Shown piece by piece: positions 34,966 to 43,176 of a stretch of 64,000 nucleotides of DNA. The notes under the pieces were generated by a model, which had not been told where the DNA came from, did not search any database, and worked only from the letters and a program-made list of their open reading frames with translations. The stretch is taken from the NCBI RefSeq assembly GCF_900105675.1, contig NZ_LT629786.1, forward strand, positions 3,038,001 through 3,102,000, written 5' to 3'. Position 1 is the first letter of the stretch; each line of letters starts with the position of its first letter. The position numbers were made by a program, and so were the translations under genes. Source of the DNA: Pseudomonas synxantha. GTDB taxonomy: Bacteria > Pseudomonadota > Gammaproteobacteria > Pseudomonadales > Pseudomonadaceae.

Positions 34966-35682
34966 TCAGTCCGTGGTACTCGGGCTCCAGAACGCCTGTA
35001 CCACCAGGGTCGAGGTCGAGATGCGCGCCACCAGTGCATCCAGCTCGTCGCCATCGACCGACGTCGCCGCCAGGGTGGCCTCGATTTCCACTTCTTCGCT
35101 GCCGAACGGTCGCACGTCGACATCGCTGGCCGGGTAGTTGCAGCGGGCCAACTCGGCTTCCAGCAACACCATCACTGCCTGTTGCTGACTGCGCCGCGCA
35201 ATCACATAGAGGATGTTGGTAACCTCCGCCGACACCACGTCCAACGGCTGGCGGTTTATGTTATTGACGATCGGCCGCAGCAAGGTATTGGCCGCCAGCA
35301 CAAACAGCGTGCCCAGCAACGCCTCGAGGATCAGGTCGGCACCCGCGCAAGCCCCCACCGCCGCCGAGGCCCAGAGGGTCGCGGCGGTGTTGAGCCCGCG
35401 CACATTGCCTTCTTCACGCATGATCACACCGGCCCCCAGGAAGCCGATGCCCGAGACCACATACGCAACCACCCGTACAGCGCCTTCCGCGCCGCCCAGG
35501 CGGTTGGCCATATCGACGAAAATCGCCGCGCCGACCGCCACAAGTACATTGGTGCGCAAGCCGGCGGTGCGCTGGCGGTATTGGCGCTCGAAGCCGATCA
35601 GGCCACCGAGAATAAACGCCGCGGTTAGGCTGACCACCGTGTCGATCAGGGAATTGAGGTTGATATTGTTGATTGCCTGCAT
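34966..35682 (-). CDS. mgtC: MgtC/SapB-family membrane protein
   Basis: A protein of about 238 residues. Its hydrophobic N-terminal half carries the MgtC signature ([72 protein letters not shown]) and four to five membrane helices. A soluble C-terminal domain of about 85 residues follows. In other bacteria MgtC helps growth at low magnesium and inhibits F1Fo ATP synthase. It lies downstream of mgtA on the same strand, a conserved pairing, separated here by a REP pair. The start at [10 protein letters not shown] has GGAGA upstream; an earlier in-frame ATG near 35724 is less likely. Confidence 0.9.
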   Translation of the reverse strand: MQAINNINLNSLIDTVVSLTAAFILGGLIGFERQYRQRTAGLRTNVLVAVGAAIFVDMANRLGGAEGAVRVVAYVVSGIGFLGAGVIMREEGNVRGLNTAATLWASAAVGACAGADLILEALLGTLFVLAANTLLRPIVNNINRQPLDVVSAEVTNILYVIARRSQQQAVMVLLEAELARCNYPASDVDVRPFGSEEVEIEATLAATSVDGDELDALVARISTSTLVVQAFWSPSTTD

Positions 35683-35795
35683 AAGAAAATCTCCATGAAT
35701 GCAGCAGCACGTTGGAACCACCATGGATCCGCTGGGAACTGACTTGCCTGCGAGGGCGGTGAGTATTTACATAATTTTTGGCACGCCGCTGGACA

Positions 35796-35883
35796 TGTGG
35801 GAGAGGGCTTGCCCCGATGGAGGTGGGTCAGCCAACATCATGTTTGCTGGGCTGACGTCTTCGCGGGCAAGCCCCCTCCCACA
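35796..35883. repeat. Inverted REP pair (REPIN), GGGGGCTTGC-like type
   Basis: TGTGGGAGAGGGCTTGCCCC at the left and the inverse GGGCAAGCCCCCTCCCACA at the right enclose a short spacer with GTCAGCC/GGGCTGAC. It sits between mgtA and mgtC. The left REP has lost symmetry in several positions. Confidence 0.85.
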
Positions 35884-35910
35884 GGGTTTTGCGGTGTTGC
35901 ATGGAGCGTA

Positions 35911-38616
35911 TTACTGCCAGCCAAACCGGCGGATATAAAAGCCCTTCACCGCCTGGGTCAGCGCCATGTACGCCAGCAGAATCACCGGCAGAAATACGAA
36001 ATACAGCGACGGCAGCGCCTGCAATTTGAAGTAGTGCGCCAGCGGCCCCATCGGCAGGAAGATCCCCACGGCCATGATCACGCCGGTCATCAACATCAAC
36101 GGCAGCGCCGCACGGCTTTGCAGGAACGGGATTTTCGGGGTACGGATCATGTGCACGATCAGGGTCTGGGTCAGCAGCCCCACCACGAACCAGCCGGATT
36201 GGAACAGGGTCTGGTGGTCCGGGGTGTTGGCATCGAACACATACCACATGAGTGCGAACGTGGTGATGTCGAAGATCGAGCTGATCGGCCCGAAAAACAG
36301 CATGAAACGCCCCACCTCCCCTGGCTGCCAGCGTTGCGGCGTGGCGAGCATTTCGTCATCGACGTTATCGAATGGAATCGCAATCTGGGAGATGTCATAC
36401 AGCAGGTTCTGCACCAGCAAATGCATTGGCAGCATCGGCAGGAACGGGATGAACGCGCTGGCCACCAGCACCGAGAACACGTTGCCGAAGTTGGAGCTGG
36501 CGGTCATCTTGATGTACTTGAGCATATTGGCGAAGGTACGCCAACCTTCCAGCACGCCCTCCTCCAGGATCATCAGGCTCTTTTCCAGCAGGATGATGTC
36601 AGCCGCTTCCTTGGCGATGTCCACCGCGCTGTCCACCGAAATACCGATATCGGCCGTGCGCAATGCTGGTGCGTCGTTGATGCCATCGCCCATAAAGCCC
36701 ACCACATGCCCGTTGGCCTTGAGCAGGCGCACGATGCGCTCCTTGTGGCTGGGGGTGAGCCTGGCGAACACATTGGTGGTTTCCACGGCCTGGGCCAGTT
36801 CGGCATCGGTCATGGCTTCGATATCGTTGCCCATCAGCAAGCCTTGTTGCGCAAGACCCACTTCGCGGCAGATCTTCGCCGTGACCAGTTCGTTGTCGCC
36901 GGTCAGCACTTTCACCGCCACGCCATGGGCTTTCAGGGCCTTGAGGGCGGGTGCGGTGCTTTCCTTGGGCGGGTCGAGAAACGCCACATAGCCGATCAGG
37001 GTCAGGTTGTTTTCATCCGCCAGGCTGTAGGTGTCACGCCCGGCCGGCATCGGCTGCGCCGCCACCGCCACCACACGCAGCCCTTCCTCGTTAAAGGCCG
37101 CGGTCACCTGGCGAATGCGCGCCAGCAGTTCCTCGCTCAGGGCTTCATTGACGTCGCCGTGGCGCACGCTGGTGCACACCGACAAGATCTCCTCCACCGC
37201 GCCCTTGCAGATCAGCAGGTGCGGCTGGTCTCGCTCGGCCACCACCACCGACATGCGGCGGCGGTTGAAGTCGAAGGGGATCTCATCGACCTTATGGAAC
37301 GCGGTGCCGACTTTCAGCTCGCGATGGATTTCCACGTGTTCGAGCACCGCCACGTCCAGCAGGTTTTTCAGGCCGGTCTGGTAGTAGCTGTTGAGGTAGG
37401 CCATTTCCAGTACGTCTTCGGACTCCTCACCCCACACGTCCACATGGCGCGCCAGGAATATCTTGTCCTGGGTCAGCGTGCCGGTCTTGTCGGTGCACAG
37501 CACGTCCATGGCGCCGAAGTTCTGGATCGCGTCCAGGCGCTTGACGATAACCTTCTTGCGCGACAGGAATACCGCGCCCTTGGCCAAGGTCGAGGTGACG
37601 ATCATCGGCAGCATTTCGGGGGTCAGGCCCACGGCGATCGACAGCGCAAACAACAGCGCCTCGGTCCAATCGCCCTTGGTGAAACCGTTGATGAACAACA
37701 CCAGCGGCGCCATTACGAACATAAAGCGGATCAGCAACCAGCTGACCTTGTTGACCCCGTGCTGGAACGAAGTGGTTGCGCGATCAGTGGCCGTGACACG
37801 TTGGGCCAACGCCCCGAAATAGGTGCTGTTGCCGGTGGCCAGGACCACTGCGGTGGCGGCGCCGGACACCACGTTGGTGCCCATGAACAGAATGTTCTCC
37901 AGCTCCAACGGGTTGCGGGTATGGGCATCCTGCTGATGGGCGAACTTCTCCACCGGCATGGATTCACCGGTCATCGCCGCCTGGCTGACGAACAGGTCCT
38001 TGGCGCTGAGCACGCGGCAGTCTGCGGGAATCATGTCACCGGCCGACAACACAATCAGGTCGCCCGGCACCAGTTGCTTGATCGGCAGTTCAATACGCTT
38101 GGCGGCATCGCGGCGCAGTACGGTGGCGGTGTTGCTCACCATGGCCTTCAAGGCGTCGGCCGCCTTGTTCGACTTGGCCTCCTGCCAAAAGCGCAACAGG
38201 GTCGACAGCACCACCATGGAAAAAATCACCGTGGCAGCCTTCATGTCCTCGGTCAGCCAGGAGATCACTGCCAGTAACGTCAGCAGCAGGTTGAACGGGT
38301 TTTTGTAGCAGTGCCACAGGTGCACCCACCACGGCAGCGGCTGCTCATGCTCGACTTCGTTGAGGCCGTATTGCACACGCAGGGCGTCGGCCTCCTGGAT
38401 AGTCAGCCCCGCCGAATGACTGCCCAGCACACCCAGCAACTGCATGGCACTGCCGTTGGCCGCAGCCACCAGGGTGTGCGCCAGGTTTGGCGGGACTTCG
38501 CGGCTGACGCTGGCGTCGGTCACGGTTTCGAGCATTGCCAGCCGGCGAAAATGCCGGGCGATATGCCGGGTCCGCAGGAAGCCGGCGAAGAACTCTTTGA
38601 GCAGCGTGAGGTTCAT
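35911..38616 (-). CDS. mgtA: Magnesium-transporting P-type ATPase MgtA
   Basis: A 901-residue P-type (P3B) ATPase importing Mg2+ across the inner membrane. Visible motifs are TGES in AAMTGESMPVEKF, the phosphorylation motif DKTGTLT with Asp376 (VLCTDKTGTLTQDK), MGDGINDAPAL of the hinge, and about ten hydrophobic helices, with the last group at the C-terminus. The ATG at 38616 is preferred: AGGAGTAAC precedes it, and the longer frame upstream reads through the leader. mgtC follows downstream. Low Mg2+ usually induces such genes; a large hairpin at 38813-38851 lies in the probable 5' leader. Confidence 0.95.
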   Translation of the reverse strand: MNLTLLKEFFAGFLRTRHIARHFRRLAMLETVTDASVSREVPPNLAHTLVAAANGSAMQLLGVLGSHSAGLTIQEADALRVQYGLNEVEHEQPLPWWVHLWHCYKNPFNLLLTLLAVISWLTEDMKAATVIFSMVVLSTLLRFWQEAKSNKAADALKAMVSNTATVLRRDAAKRIELPIKQLVPGDLIVLSAGDMIPADCRVLSAKDLFVSQAAMTGESMPVEKFAHQQDAHTRNPLELENILFMGTNVVSGAATAVVLATGNSTYFGALAQRVTATDRATTSFQHGVNKVSWLLIRFMFVMAPLVLFINGFTKGDWTEALLFALSIAVGLTPEMLPMIVTSTLAKGAVFLSRKKVIVKRLDAIQNFGAMDVLCTDKTGTLTQDKIFLARHVDVWGEESEDVLEMAYLNSYYQTGLKNLLDVAVLEHVEIHRELKVGTAFHKVDEIPFDFNRRRMSVVVAERDQPHLLICKGAVEEILSVCTSVRHGDVNEALSEELLARIRQVTAAFNEEGLRVVAVAAQPMPAGRDTYSLADENNLTLIGYVAFLDPPKESTAPALKALKAHGVAVKVLTGDNELVTAKICREVGLAQQGLLMGNDIEAMTDAELAQAVETTNVFARLTPSHKERIVRLLKANGHVVGFMGDGINDAPALRTADIGISVDSAVDIAKEAADIILLEKSLMILEEGVLEGWRTFANMLKYIKMTASSNFGNVFSVLVASAFIPFLPMLPMHLLVQNLLYDISQIAIPFDNVDDEMLATPQRWQPGEVGRFMLFFGPISSIFDITTFALMWYVFDANTPDHQTLFQSGWFVVGLLTQTLIVHMIRTPKIPFLQSRAALPLMLMTGVIMAVGIFLPMGPLAHYFKLQALPSLYFVFLPVILLAYMALTQAVKGFYIRRFGWQ

Positions 38617-38663
38617 GGTGTTACTCCTGCGCGAGGAAAACCCGTCGTGCAGGTACTGCCCAT
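38613..38663 (-). CDS. Possible 16-residue leader peptide overlapping the mgtA start
   Basis: Minus-strand frame M-G-S-T-C-T-T-G-F-P-R-A-G-V-T-P, whose TGA overlaps the mgtA ATG as ATGA. Two prolines recall mgtL-type leaders, but the ribosome-binding site is poor. It may be chance. Confidence 0.25.
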   Translation of the reverse strand: MGSTCTTGFPRAGVTP

Positions 38664-38812
38664 CCGCACCGCGCCCGTCACACAGGCACAGCCGAACCTG
38701 GCCCGCCCACCGTAAAAAAGGCAGGCGCGTCCGTAGCATCCCGAAGTTACCCAGGTGCTGGTCAGCGTCGATGAGAGGGATTCAGGCAGGCGCCAGGACG
38801 GGCTACTGCCGG

Positions 38813-38851
38813 GATGCCGCTTCTCGCTTTTTCAGGCGAGATAACGGCATC
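38813..38851 (-). promoter_or_regulatory. Large two-part hairpin in the presumed mgtA 5' leader
   Basis: GATGCCG (38813-38819) pairs with CGGCATC (38845-38851), and inner CTCGC (38823-38827) pairs with GCGAG (38836-38840). It lies about 200 bases upstream of the mgtA start. Known enterobacterial mgtA leaders sense Mg2+; whether this one does is only a suggestion. Confidence 0.45.
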
Positions 38852-39076
38852 TGGAACATGCGCGTTATCTTGCCAAGTATGCGCCGGTTACCGAGACCGG
38901 CCGACAACTGTCACTCGAACAAGTACCCACTGAGGGTCTCCGCTATTGATGAAAACGCGCGAAGCTTACGCCGCGATGTTGGCAGAGTAAACCGTAGGAA
39001 AGTGCCCGCATGGAGAATAAGAAAATTCTTCAGGATGGGTTCAGGAATCCCTTTCTCAACCACACCGCCAAGCAAA
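38852..39076. other. Intergenic region upstream of mgtA
   Basis: The rest of the 565-base gap between mgtA and the DUF1851 gene. No convincing gene is visible. It should hold the mgtA promoter on the minus strand. Confidence 0.4.
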
Positions 39077-39140
39077 TGTGGGAGGGGGCTTGCCCCCGAT
39101 GACGGTGTTTCAGCTACTAATTCATCGCCTGACACACTGC
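39077..39140. repeat. Single REP element with decayed partner
   Basis: TGTGGGAGGGGGCTTGCCCC at 39077 is an intact REP followed by GACGGTGTTTCAG. The expected inverse copy after CTGACACACTGC is missing, so this is a REP singlet or half of a broken pair, downstream of the DUF1851 gene. Confidence 0.8.
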
Positions 39141-39181
39141 ATTCCTAGACAAGCCCACTTGGGCTCAGCGATGCATACTCC

Positions 39182-39619
39182 TTAATCAACAACTTTGAGC
39201 CGCACTTTGGCGCCGTCTGGCAACTCCTTAATCTCCAGCGCCAAATCACCGCAAAACCGAATCTGCTCGACGTGATCAATACAACGCACATTGCTCATGT
39301 CATATTCACCACCCAACACCGGCGAAATCACGAAATGATAGACCTTGCCCGGTGCCAACCGGCCCAACACCTTCTCGGCCTGCTCCACCATCGGTTGCAA
39401 ATACCAGCCGTGCAGAAACGCCTGATCCTTGGAGACGTCATCCAGTGCTTCACGCGTCTGGGCGATGATTTCGCAAGAGAGGGCCTCCGGACATAACCGC
39501 CAATAACGCGCCTGCCCGTCCTTGATCATCAAATTACCAAACGCCGTGAGACCTACAACTTCGATGGGGTCAATACCAACCCATCCCCAGCTCTCGCGTA
39601 TCGCCTGAATCATCTCCAT
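39182..39619 (-). CDS. DUF1851 (Tdi1 C-terminal-like) protein
   Basis: About 145 residues with the DUF1851 pattern: GWVGIDPIEVVGLTAFGNLM, then KDGQARYWRLCPEALSCEII, with a long helical region and a C-terminal KVYHFVISPVLGGEYDMSNV. This domain family includes Tdi1, an immunity protein against a T6SS DNase, and many proteins of unknown role. GGAGG precedes the ATG at 39619, with a second ATG at 39613. No toxin gene is adjacent, so an orphan immunity role is only a possibility. Confidence 0.75.
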   Translation of the reverse strand: MEMIQAIRESWGWVGIDPIEVVGLTAFGNLMIKDGQARYWRLCPEALSCEIIAQTREALDDVSKDQAFLHGWYLQPMVEQAEKVLGRLAPGKVYHFVISPVLGGEYDMSNVRCIDHVEQIRFCGDLALEIKELPDGAKVRLKVVD

Positions 39620-39643
39620 ACCGCCTCCTTGCAAATCAACGTT

Positions 39644-39988
39644 TCAATCATCCCGCGTCAGCACTTCCAGCAATTCAATCTCGAAACGCAAATTACTGTT
39701 GGGCTTGATATGCGCGCCCATGGAACGCTCGCCATAGGCCAGGTGCGCTGGCACATACAATGTACGTACCCCGCCGACCCGCATCCCCATCAACCCCTGG
39801 TCCCAGCCCTTGATCACGCGACCGGTGCCAATCACGCACTGGAACGGCTTGCCCCGCTTCCACGACGAATCGAACACGGTGCCATCTTCCAGGGTGCCGG
39901 TGTATTGGGTGGTGATCAGCGCGCCCTTGACCACGGTTTTTCCAGTGCCCGGGCGGATGTCGGTGATCTGCAGTTCGTCGTTGCTCAT
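39644..39988 (-). CDS. FKBP-type peptidyl-prolyl cis-trans isomerase
   Basis: A 114-residue single-domain FKBP (KGALITTQYTGTLEDGTVFD, GTGRVIKGWDQGLMGMRVGG, LYVPAHLAYGERSMG, LRFEIELLEVL). It catalyses proline isomerisation during protein folding. There is no signal peptide, so it is cytoplasmic. The ATG at 39988 (MSNDELQITDI) gives the usual length. It starts 24 bases upstream of the DUF1851 gene on the same strand, so the two are likely co-transcribed. Confidence 0.93.
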   Translation of the reverse strand: MSNDELQITDIRPGTGKTVVKGALITTQYTGTLEDGTVFDSSWKRGKPFQCVIGTGRVIKGWDQGLMGMRVGGVRTLYVPAHLAYGERSMGAHIKPNSNLRFEIELLEVLTRDD

Positions 39989-40154
39989 GGGGGTCTCATT
40001 GAAGGCATCAAAGGCTAGGGTTTTCCCAGAATCGGCTGGGTTTGGCAAGTGTAGGAACAGTCGGAACAATGACATTTCCCTTTAACTTGAAGGACGTTTC
40101 CGAGAGAATCCCAACCGCTTGCGCCGCTCACATTGCGTGGCTAGTCTTCGTCGG

Positions 40155-40380
40155 TCACTGCCAATTCAGTGACTCGGGGTTTGGTAGACCGCGAATGATT
40201 AGGCGCTAAGCGCCCCCTTCTGCAAGGCGCTTTTTTTCGGCCCTGCGTTATGGTGGCCGTGCGCAGGGCACCTTCGGGTGCACCGGGTCCTAATCACCGG
40301 TCTACCAATCTGCGTACGGCCACCACCCTAAAAGTCGTTTGGTAGCGATGGTGGTGGCCTTCTAACTTAGATTAGGAGTC
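40155..40380 (+). ncRNA. Candidate structured 5' leader (RNA switch) of the DUF6124 gene
   Basis: A dense set of complementary segments precedes the small gene at 40386. TTGGTAGACCG (40181-40191) pairs with CGGTCTACCAA (40298-40308), and GATTAGG (40197-40203) with CCTAATC (40289-40295). GGTGGCCGTGCGCAG (40252-40266) pairs with CTGCGTACGGCCACC (40310-40324) over 15 bp with one G-U. A GCACC-TTCG-GGTGC hairpin lies inside. Downstream copies TTGGTAG (40339), GGTGGTGGCC (40350-40359) and GATTAGG (40370-40376, containing the Shine-Dalgarno TAGGAG) can compete for the same middle segments. AGCGCC (40209-40214) can pair with GGCGCT either at 40202 or at 40226, the latter followed by T7, which gives a terminator choice. 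Confidence 0.6.
40209..40237 (+). terminator. Possible regulated terminator inside the DUF6124 leader
   Basis: AGCGCC (40209-40214) and GGCGCT (40226-40231) form a stem ending in TTTTTTT (40231-40237). The same AGCGCC can instead pair with GGCGCT at 40202-40207, so the terminator has a built-in alternative. Confidence 0.5.
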
Positions 40381-40385
40381 AAACC

Positions 40386-40631
40386 ATGGAAAAGCTCGTC
40401 CCCGCACCACCCGCCCCAGAACTGCAATTCTTCGCCACCACACCCGACCTCAGCTTCGAAGACGCCCTGGCCCATGCCAGCAGTGTATTGCGTTGCGCAG
40501 CCGTTGCCGCGCAGACAGCGGGTGAGCAGTTGGATGGCACTTCCCGCACCCTGGTGATTTCGGTCATGCACCTGGTGGAAATGGCCAGCGTGATGGTGGA
40601 CCGTTCGCTGGAATGCATACTGCCGCGTTAA
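40386..40631 (+). CDS. DUF6124 (DUF3077-like) small Pseudomonas protein
   Basis: An 81-residue helical protein (TPDLSFEDALAHASSVLRCA, LVISVMHLVEMASVMVDRSL) of a small family that I know mainly from Pseudomonas, often as several paralogues per genome. Function is not established. TTAGGAG precedes the ATG. The 5' side is an unusually structured leader with segments able to pair with this ribosome-binding site. Confidence 0.82.
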   Translation: MEKLVPAPPAPELQFFATTPDLSFEDALAHASSVLRCAAVAAQTAGEQLDGTSRTLVISVMHLVEMASVMVDRSLECILPR

Positions 40632-40643
40632 TGCAAAACTAAA

Positions 40644-40731
40644 TGTGGGAGGGGGCTTGCTCCCGATGGCGGTGCATCAGTCACACTTCATTGGCTGACA
40701 AGCTGCTATCGGGAGCAAGCCCCCTCCCACA
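40644..40731. repeat. Inverted REP pair (REPIN), GGGGGCTTGC type
   Basis: TGTGGGAGGGGGCTTGCTCC at the left and GGAGCAAGCCCCCTCCCACA at the right, with a central GTCA-x-TGAC arrangement. It lies between convergent genes and could act as a 3'-end stabiliser. Confidence 0.93.
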
Positions 40732-40769
40732 TTTAATCTGCCTGCATCCAGAAGTCGCTGTGTCGGCCT

Positions 40770-41390
40770 TTACAACCAATGCCAGAACCGGCTCCAGAAC
40801 CCGCGTCCCAACTCATCCTTGCACCCGGCATATTGCCGTGCGTACAGCTGCGAACGCGCCTGCACCTTGCTCGCCACCGGTAGCAGCCAGGCTTTGCTGG
40901 CGTAGGTGCGCTGGCGGTAGCCACCCCAGCCTTCGTGGTAGTTCAGGTATTGGCCGTAGGCGTCGTATTTGTAGACGCCATTGATGGTGTAGGTCTTGTC
41001 CATGTACCAGCCGATAAAGTCGATGGCGTCGTCAAAATCTTCGCGGTCAGCACCGCTGCGGCCGGTGCTTTTGCGGTAGTCGTTCCACACTTCATCCTTG
41101 GCCTGGGCGTAGCCGGAAGCGGTGGACACGCGGCCCCAGGGGATGATCCACAGCAGGTATTTACGCGGGGTCTTGGCGTCGTAGCGAAAGCCCGACTCCT
41201 GATACATGATGGCAAGCGGCACCTGGATCGGCACGCCCCAACGCTTTTGCGTGACTTTGGCGGCGTCGTACCAGTCATCTTTTTCGCGGAAGATGCCGCA
41301 GATGTCGTTGGGCGTGCGTGGCGGCGAGGTGCCGCACGCCGCCAAGAGAGAAGTGAGTAATAACAGTCCTACGGTTTTGCCTGCGCTCAA
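40770..41390 (-). CDS. Transglycosylase SLT-domain lipoprotein
   Basis: A 206-residue lipoprotein with signal peptide and lipobox LLAAC (Cys19). The mature domain has a lysozyme-like fold signature: WGVPIQVPLAIMYQESGFRY with the catalytic Glu in YQESGF, then ASGYAQAKDEVWNDY and YNYHEGWGGY-like NYHEGW. It probably cleaves or remodels peptidoglycan from the inner face of the outer membrane. It stands alone, divergent from the PAS-LuxR regulator. Confidence 0.88.
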   Translation of the reverse strand: MSAGKTVGLLLLTSLLAACGTSPPRTPNDICGIFREKDDWYDAAKVTQKRWGVPIQVPLAIMYQESGFRYDAKTPRKYLLWIIPWGRVSTASGYAQAKDEVWNDYRKSTGRSGADREDFDDAIDFIGWYMDKTYTINGVYKYDAYGQYLNYHEGWGGYRQRTYASKAWLLPVASKVQARSQLYARQYAGCKDELGRGFWSRFWHWL

Positions 41391-41412
41391 GGGGCACCTT
41401 TGCGGGATACGG

Positions 41413-41432
41413 GTAAAATGCCAGCATTTTAC
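41413..41432. promoter_or_regulatory. 8-bp inverted repeat upstream of the SLT lipoprotein gene
   Basis: GTAAAATG-CCAG-CATTTTAC, a perfect palindrome with a 4-base centre 23 bases upstream of the minus-strand start. It may be an operator in the promoter or the 5' UTR of that gene. Confidence 0.5.
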
Positions 41433-41669
41433 GCGCTCAGCCAGTCGGCGTCCTTGTTGTGGGCGTTTTTATGCCAAGGGCATGCGGTGGCTTGTCAGGA
41501 AGAAACGCCCGATAAAGAAGATCAGGTTCAGGCGCATATGGACCACGTCCACCAGTGCATTCGTACTGCTCAGCGGTCAATTGCTCTGCACTATCCTGAT
41601 GCCGGGTGGTCGTATTCCCATGCGCCCAGCCCCTACAAAAACTCGCGCGTTTTCTATTTTGGAGCAGTC

Positions 41670-43166
41670 ATGACCCAGGATGTCCTTGCCAAAGAAACCA
41701 ACCGCCGTCAATTGCAGCAGATCATTTCCGGGCTGTCCGACGGCGTGATCCTGGCCGAGGTCGACCAGACCATCCTCTGGGCCAACGAAGCGGCACTGGC
41801 CATGCATGGGGTCAATGAAGTCGAGGAGCTCGGCACCAATACCGAGGCGTACGCCAAGCGTTTTGCCCTGCGCTATCGCAACAATCATCCGTTACAACTG
41901 GACAGCTACCCCTTAAGCCGCGTCGCGACCGGTGAAGAATTCAGCGATGTGGTGGTGGAAGTCACCCCTGCTGCCGATGAAAGCCGTTGCTGGGTACATC
42001 GCTTACGCAGCCTGGTGCTGACCGACTCCAAGGGCGAGCCGGAGCTGCTGGTGTTGATCCTCAGCGACGCCACCGAATGGGCCAGCGCCGAGCAGCGCTT
42101 CGAGAAAACCTTCAACGCCAATCCGGCGCCCGCAGTGATCTGCCGCCTCAGCGACCTGCGCTACATCAAGGTCAACCAGGGTTTTCTGGAGATGACCGGC
42201 TACAACCGCGACCAGGTCATCGGCAAGTCCGTGTATGAACTGGATGTGCTGGAACAGGCCGAGCGCAAGGACCTGGCCATCCAGCGCCTGGGCGAAGGCG
42301 CGACCATCCCGCAGATGCAGGCCGAGCTGAAACTGCCCGAAGGCGGCAGCAAACTGGTGATCGTCGCCGGCCAGCCGTTGGATATGAACGAGGAAGATTG
42401 CATGCTGTTTTCCTTCACCGACCTTGAGCCCCGGCGCAAAGCGGAAATTGCCCTGCGCCAGAGTGAAGAACGCTTCGCCAAGTCCTTCCGCCTGACGCCG
42501 GTACCGACCCTGGTGTGCAGCGCTGACAACCGCCAGGTGGTGGATATCAACGAAGCCTTCATGAATATGACCGGCTACATCAGCGAGGAGCTGATCGGCA
42601 AGGCCATTGAAGACATCAACTTCATCGACAGCCCCCAGGCTGGCGCGCAGTTGTTCGCCACCCTGGAAAAAGCCGGCAACCTCGACGGCCAGGACCTCAA
42701 GGTGCGCAAGAAAGGCAACGAGGTGATCGACTGCGTGGTGTCCGCCGACACAGTGATCATCCAGGATGTGCCCAGCTACCTTCTGGTGATGATGAACATC
42801 ACCGAACGCAAACGCTCCGAACTCGAGCTGGTGGCGGCTATCGAGGAAGTGATGCAGGACGCCTCCTGGTTCAGCCAGACCTTGATCGAGAAGCTGGCCA
42901 ACGCCAAAAGCGTCAACAGCCCCAACCTGCCGAATGTGGCCTTCACCGACCTGACCGCCCGTGAGCGCGATGTGCTGGGCCTGATCTGCGAGGGGCTGGC
43001 CGACAAGGAAATCGCCTCGCGCCTGAAGCTGGCGCCCAATACCGTGCGCAACCACGTGGCTACGGTGTATTCGAAGCTGGGCGTGCACAGCCGCAGCGCA
43101 GCCATCGTCTGGGCCCGTGAACGCGGGCTTTTTGCCGGGGAACTGCGCCTTAAAAACAAGTCCTGA
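41670..43166 (+). CDS. PAS-domain LuxR-family transcriptional regulator
   Basis: A 498-residue protein with three PAS-like modules, starting near residues 10 (LQQIISGLSDGVILAEVDQT), 145 (FNANPAPAVICRLSDLRYIK) and 270 (FRLTPVPTLVCSADNRQVVD). A C-terminal LuxR helix-turn-helix follows at about 425-485 (LTARERDVLGLICEGLADKE, LKLAPNTVRNHVATVYSKLG). There is no kinase or receiver domain, so it probably senses a cofactor or ligand through PAS and binds DNA directly. The ATG at 41670 with GGAG upstream is preferred; the frame is open further upstream to 41400 but unlike PAS there. Confidence 0.87.
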   Translation: MTQDVLAKETNRRQLQQIISGLSDGVILAEVDQTILWANEAALAMHGVNEVEELGTNTEAYAKRFALRYRNNHPLQLDSYPLSRVATGEEFSDVVVEVTPAADESRCWVHRLRSLVLTDSKGEPELLVLILSDATEWASAEQRFEKTFNANPAPAVICRLSDLRYIKVNQGFLEMTGYNRDQVIGKSVYELDVLEQAERKDLAIQRLGEGATIPQMQAELKLPEGGSKLVIVAGQPLDMNEEDCMLFSFTDLEPRRKAEIALRQSEERFAKSFRLTPVPTLVCSADNRQVVDINEAFMNMTGYISEELIGKAIEDINFIDSPQAGAQLFATLEKAGNLDGQDLKVRKKGNEVIDCVVSADTVIIQDVPSYLLVMMNITERKRSELELVAAIEEVMQDASWFSQTLIEKLANAKSVNSPNLPNVAFTDLTARERDVLGLICEGLADKEIASRLKLAPNTVRNHVATVYSKLGVHSRSAAIVWARERGLFAGELRLKNKS

Positions 43167-43176
43167 GCATGCAAAT

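Noticed and set aside
35797..38277. 826-codon plus-strand frame opposite mgtA
   Set aside because: Rich in His, Gln and Arg because it is the complement of the real mgtA gene; all P-type ATPase motifs lie on the minus strand.
40155..40380. CRISPR array or tandem repeat upstream of the DUF6124 gene
   Set aside because: The repeated words occur only twice and mostly as complements, with no regular spacing, so an RNA structure explains them better.
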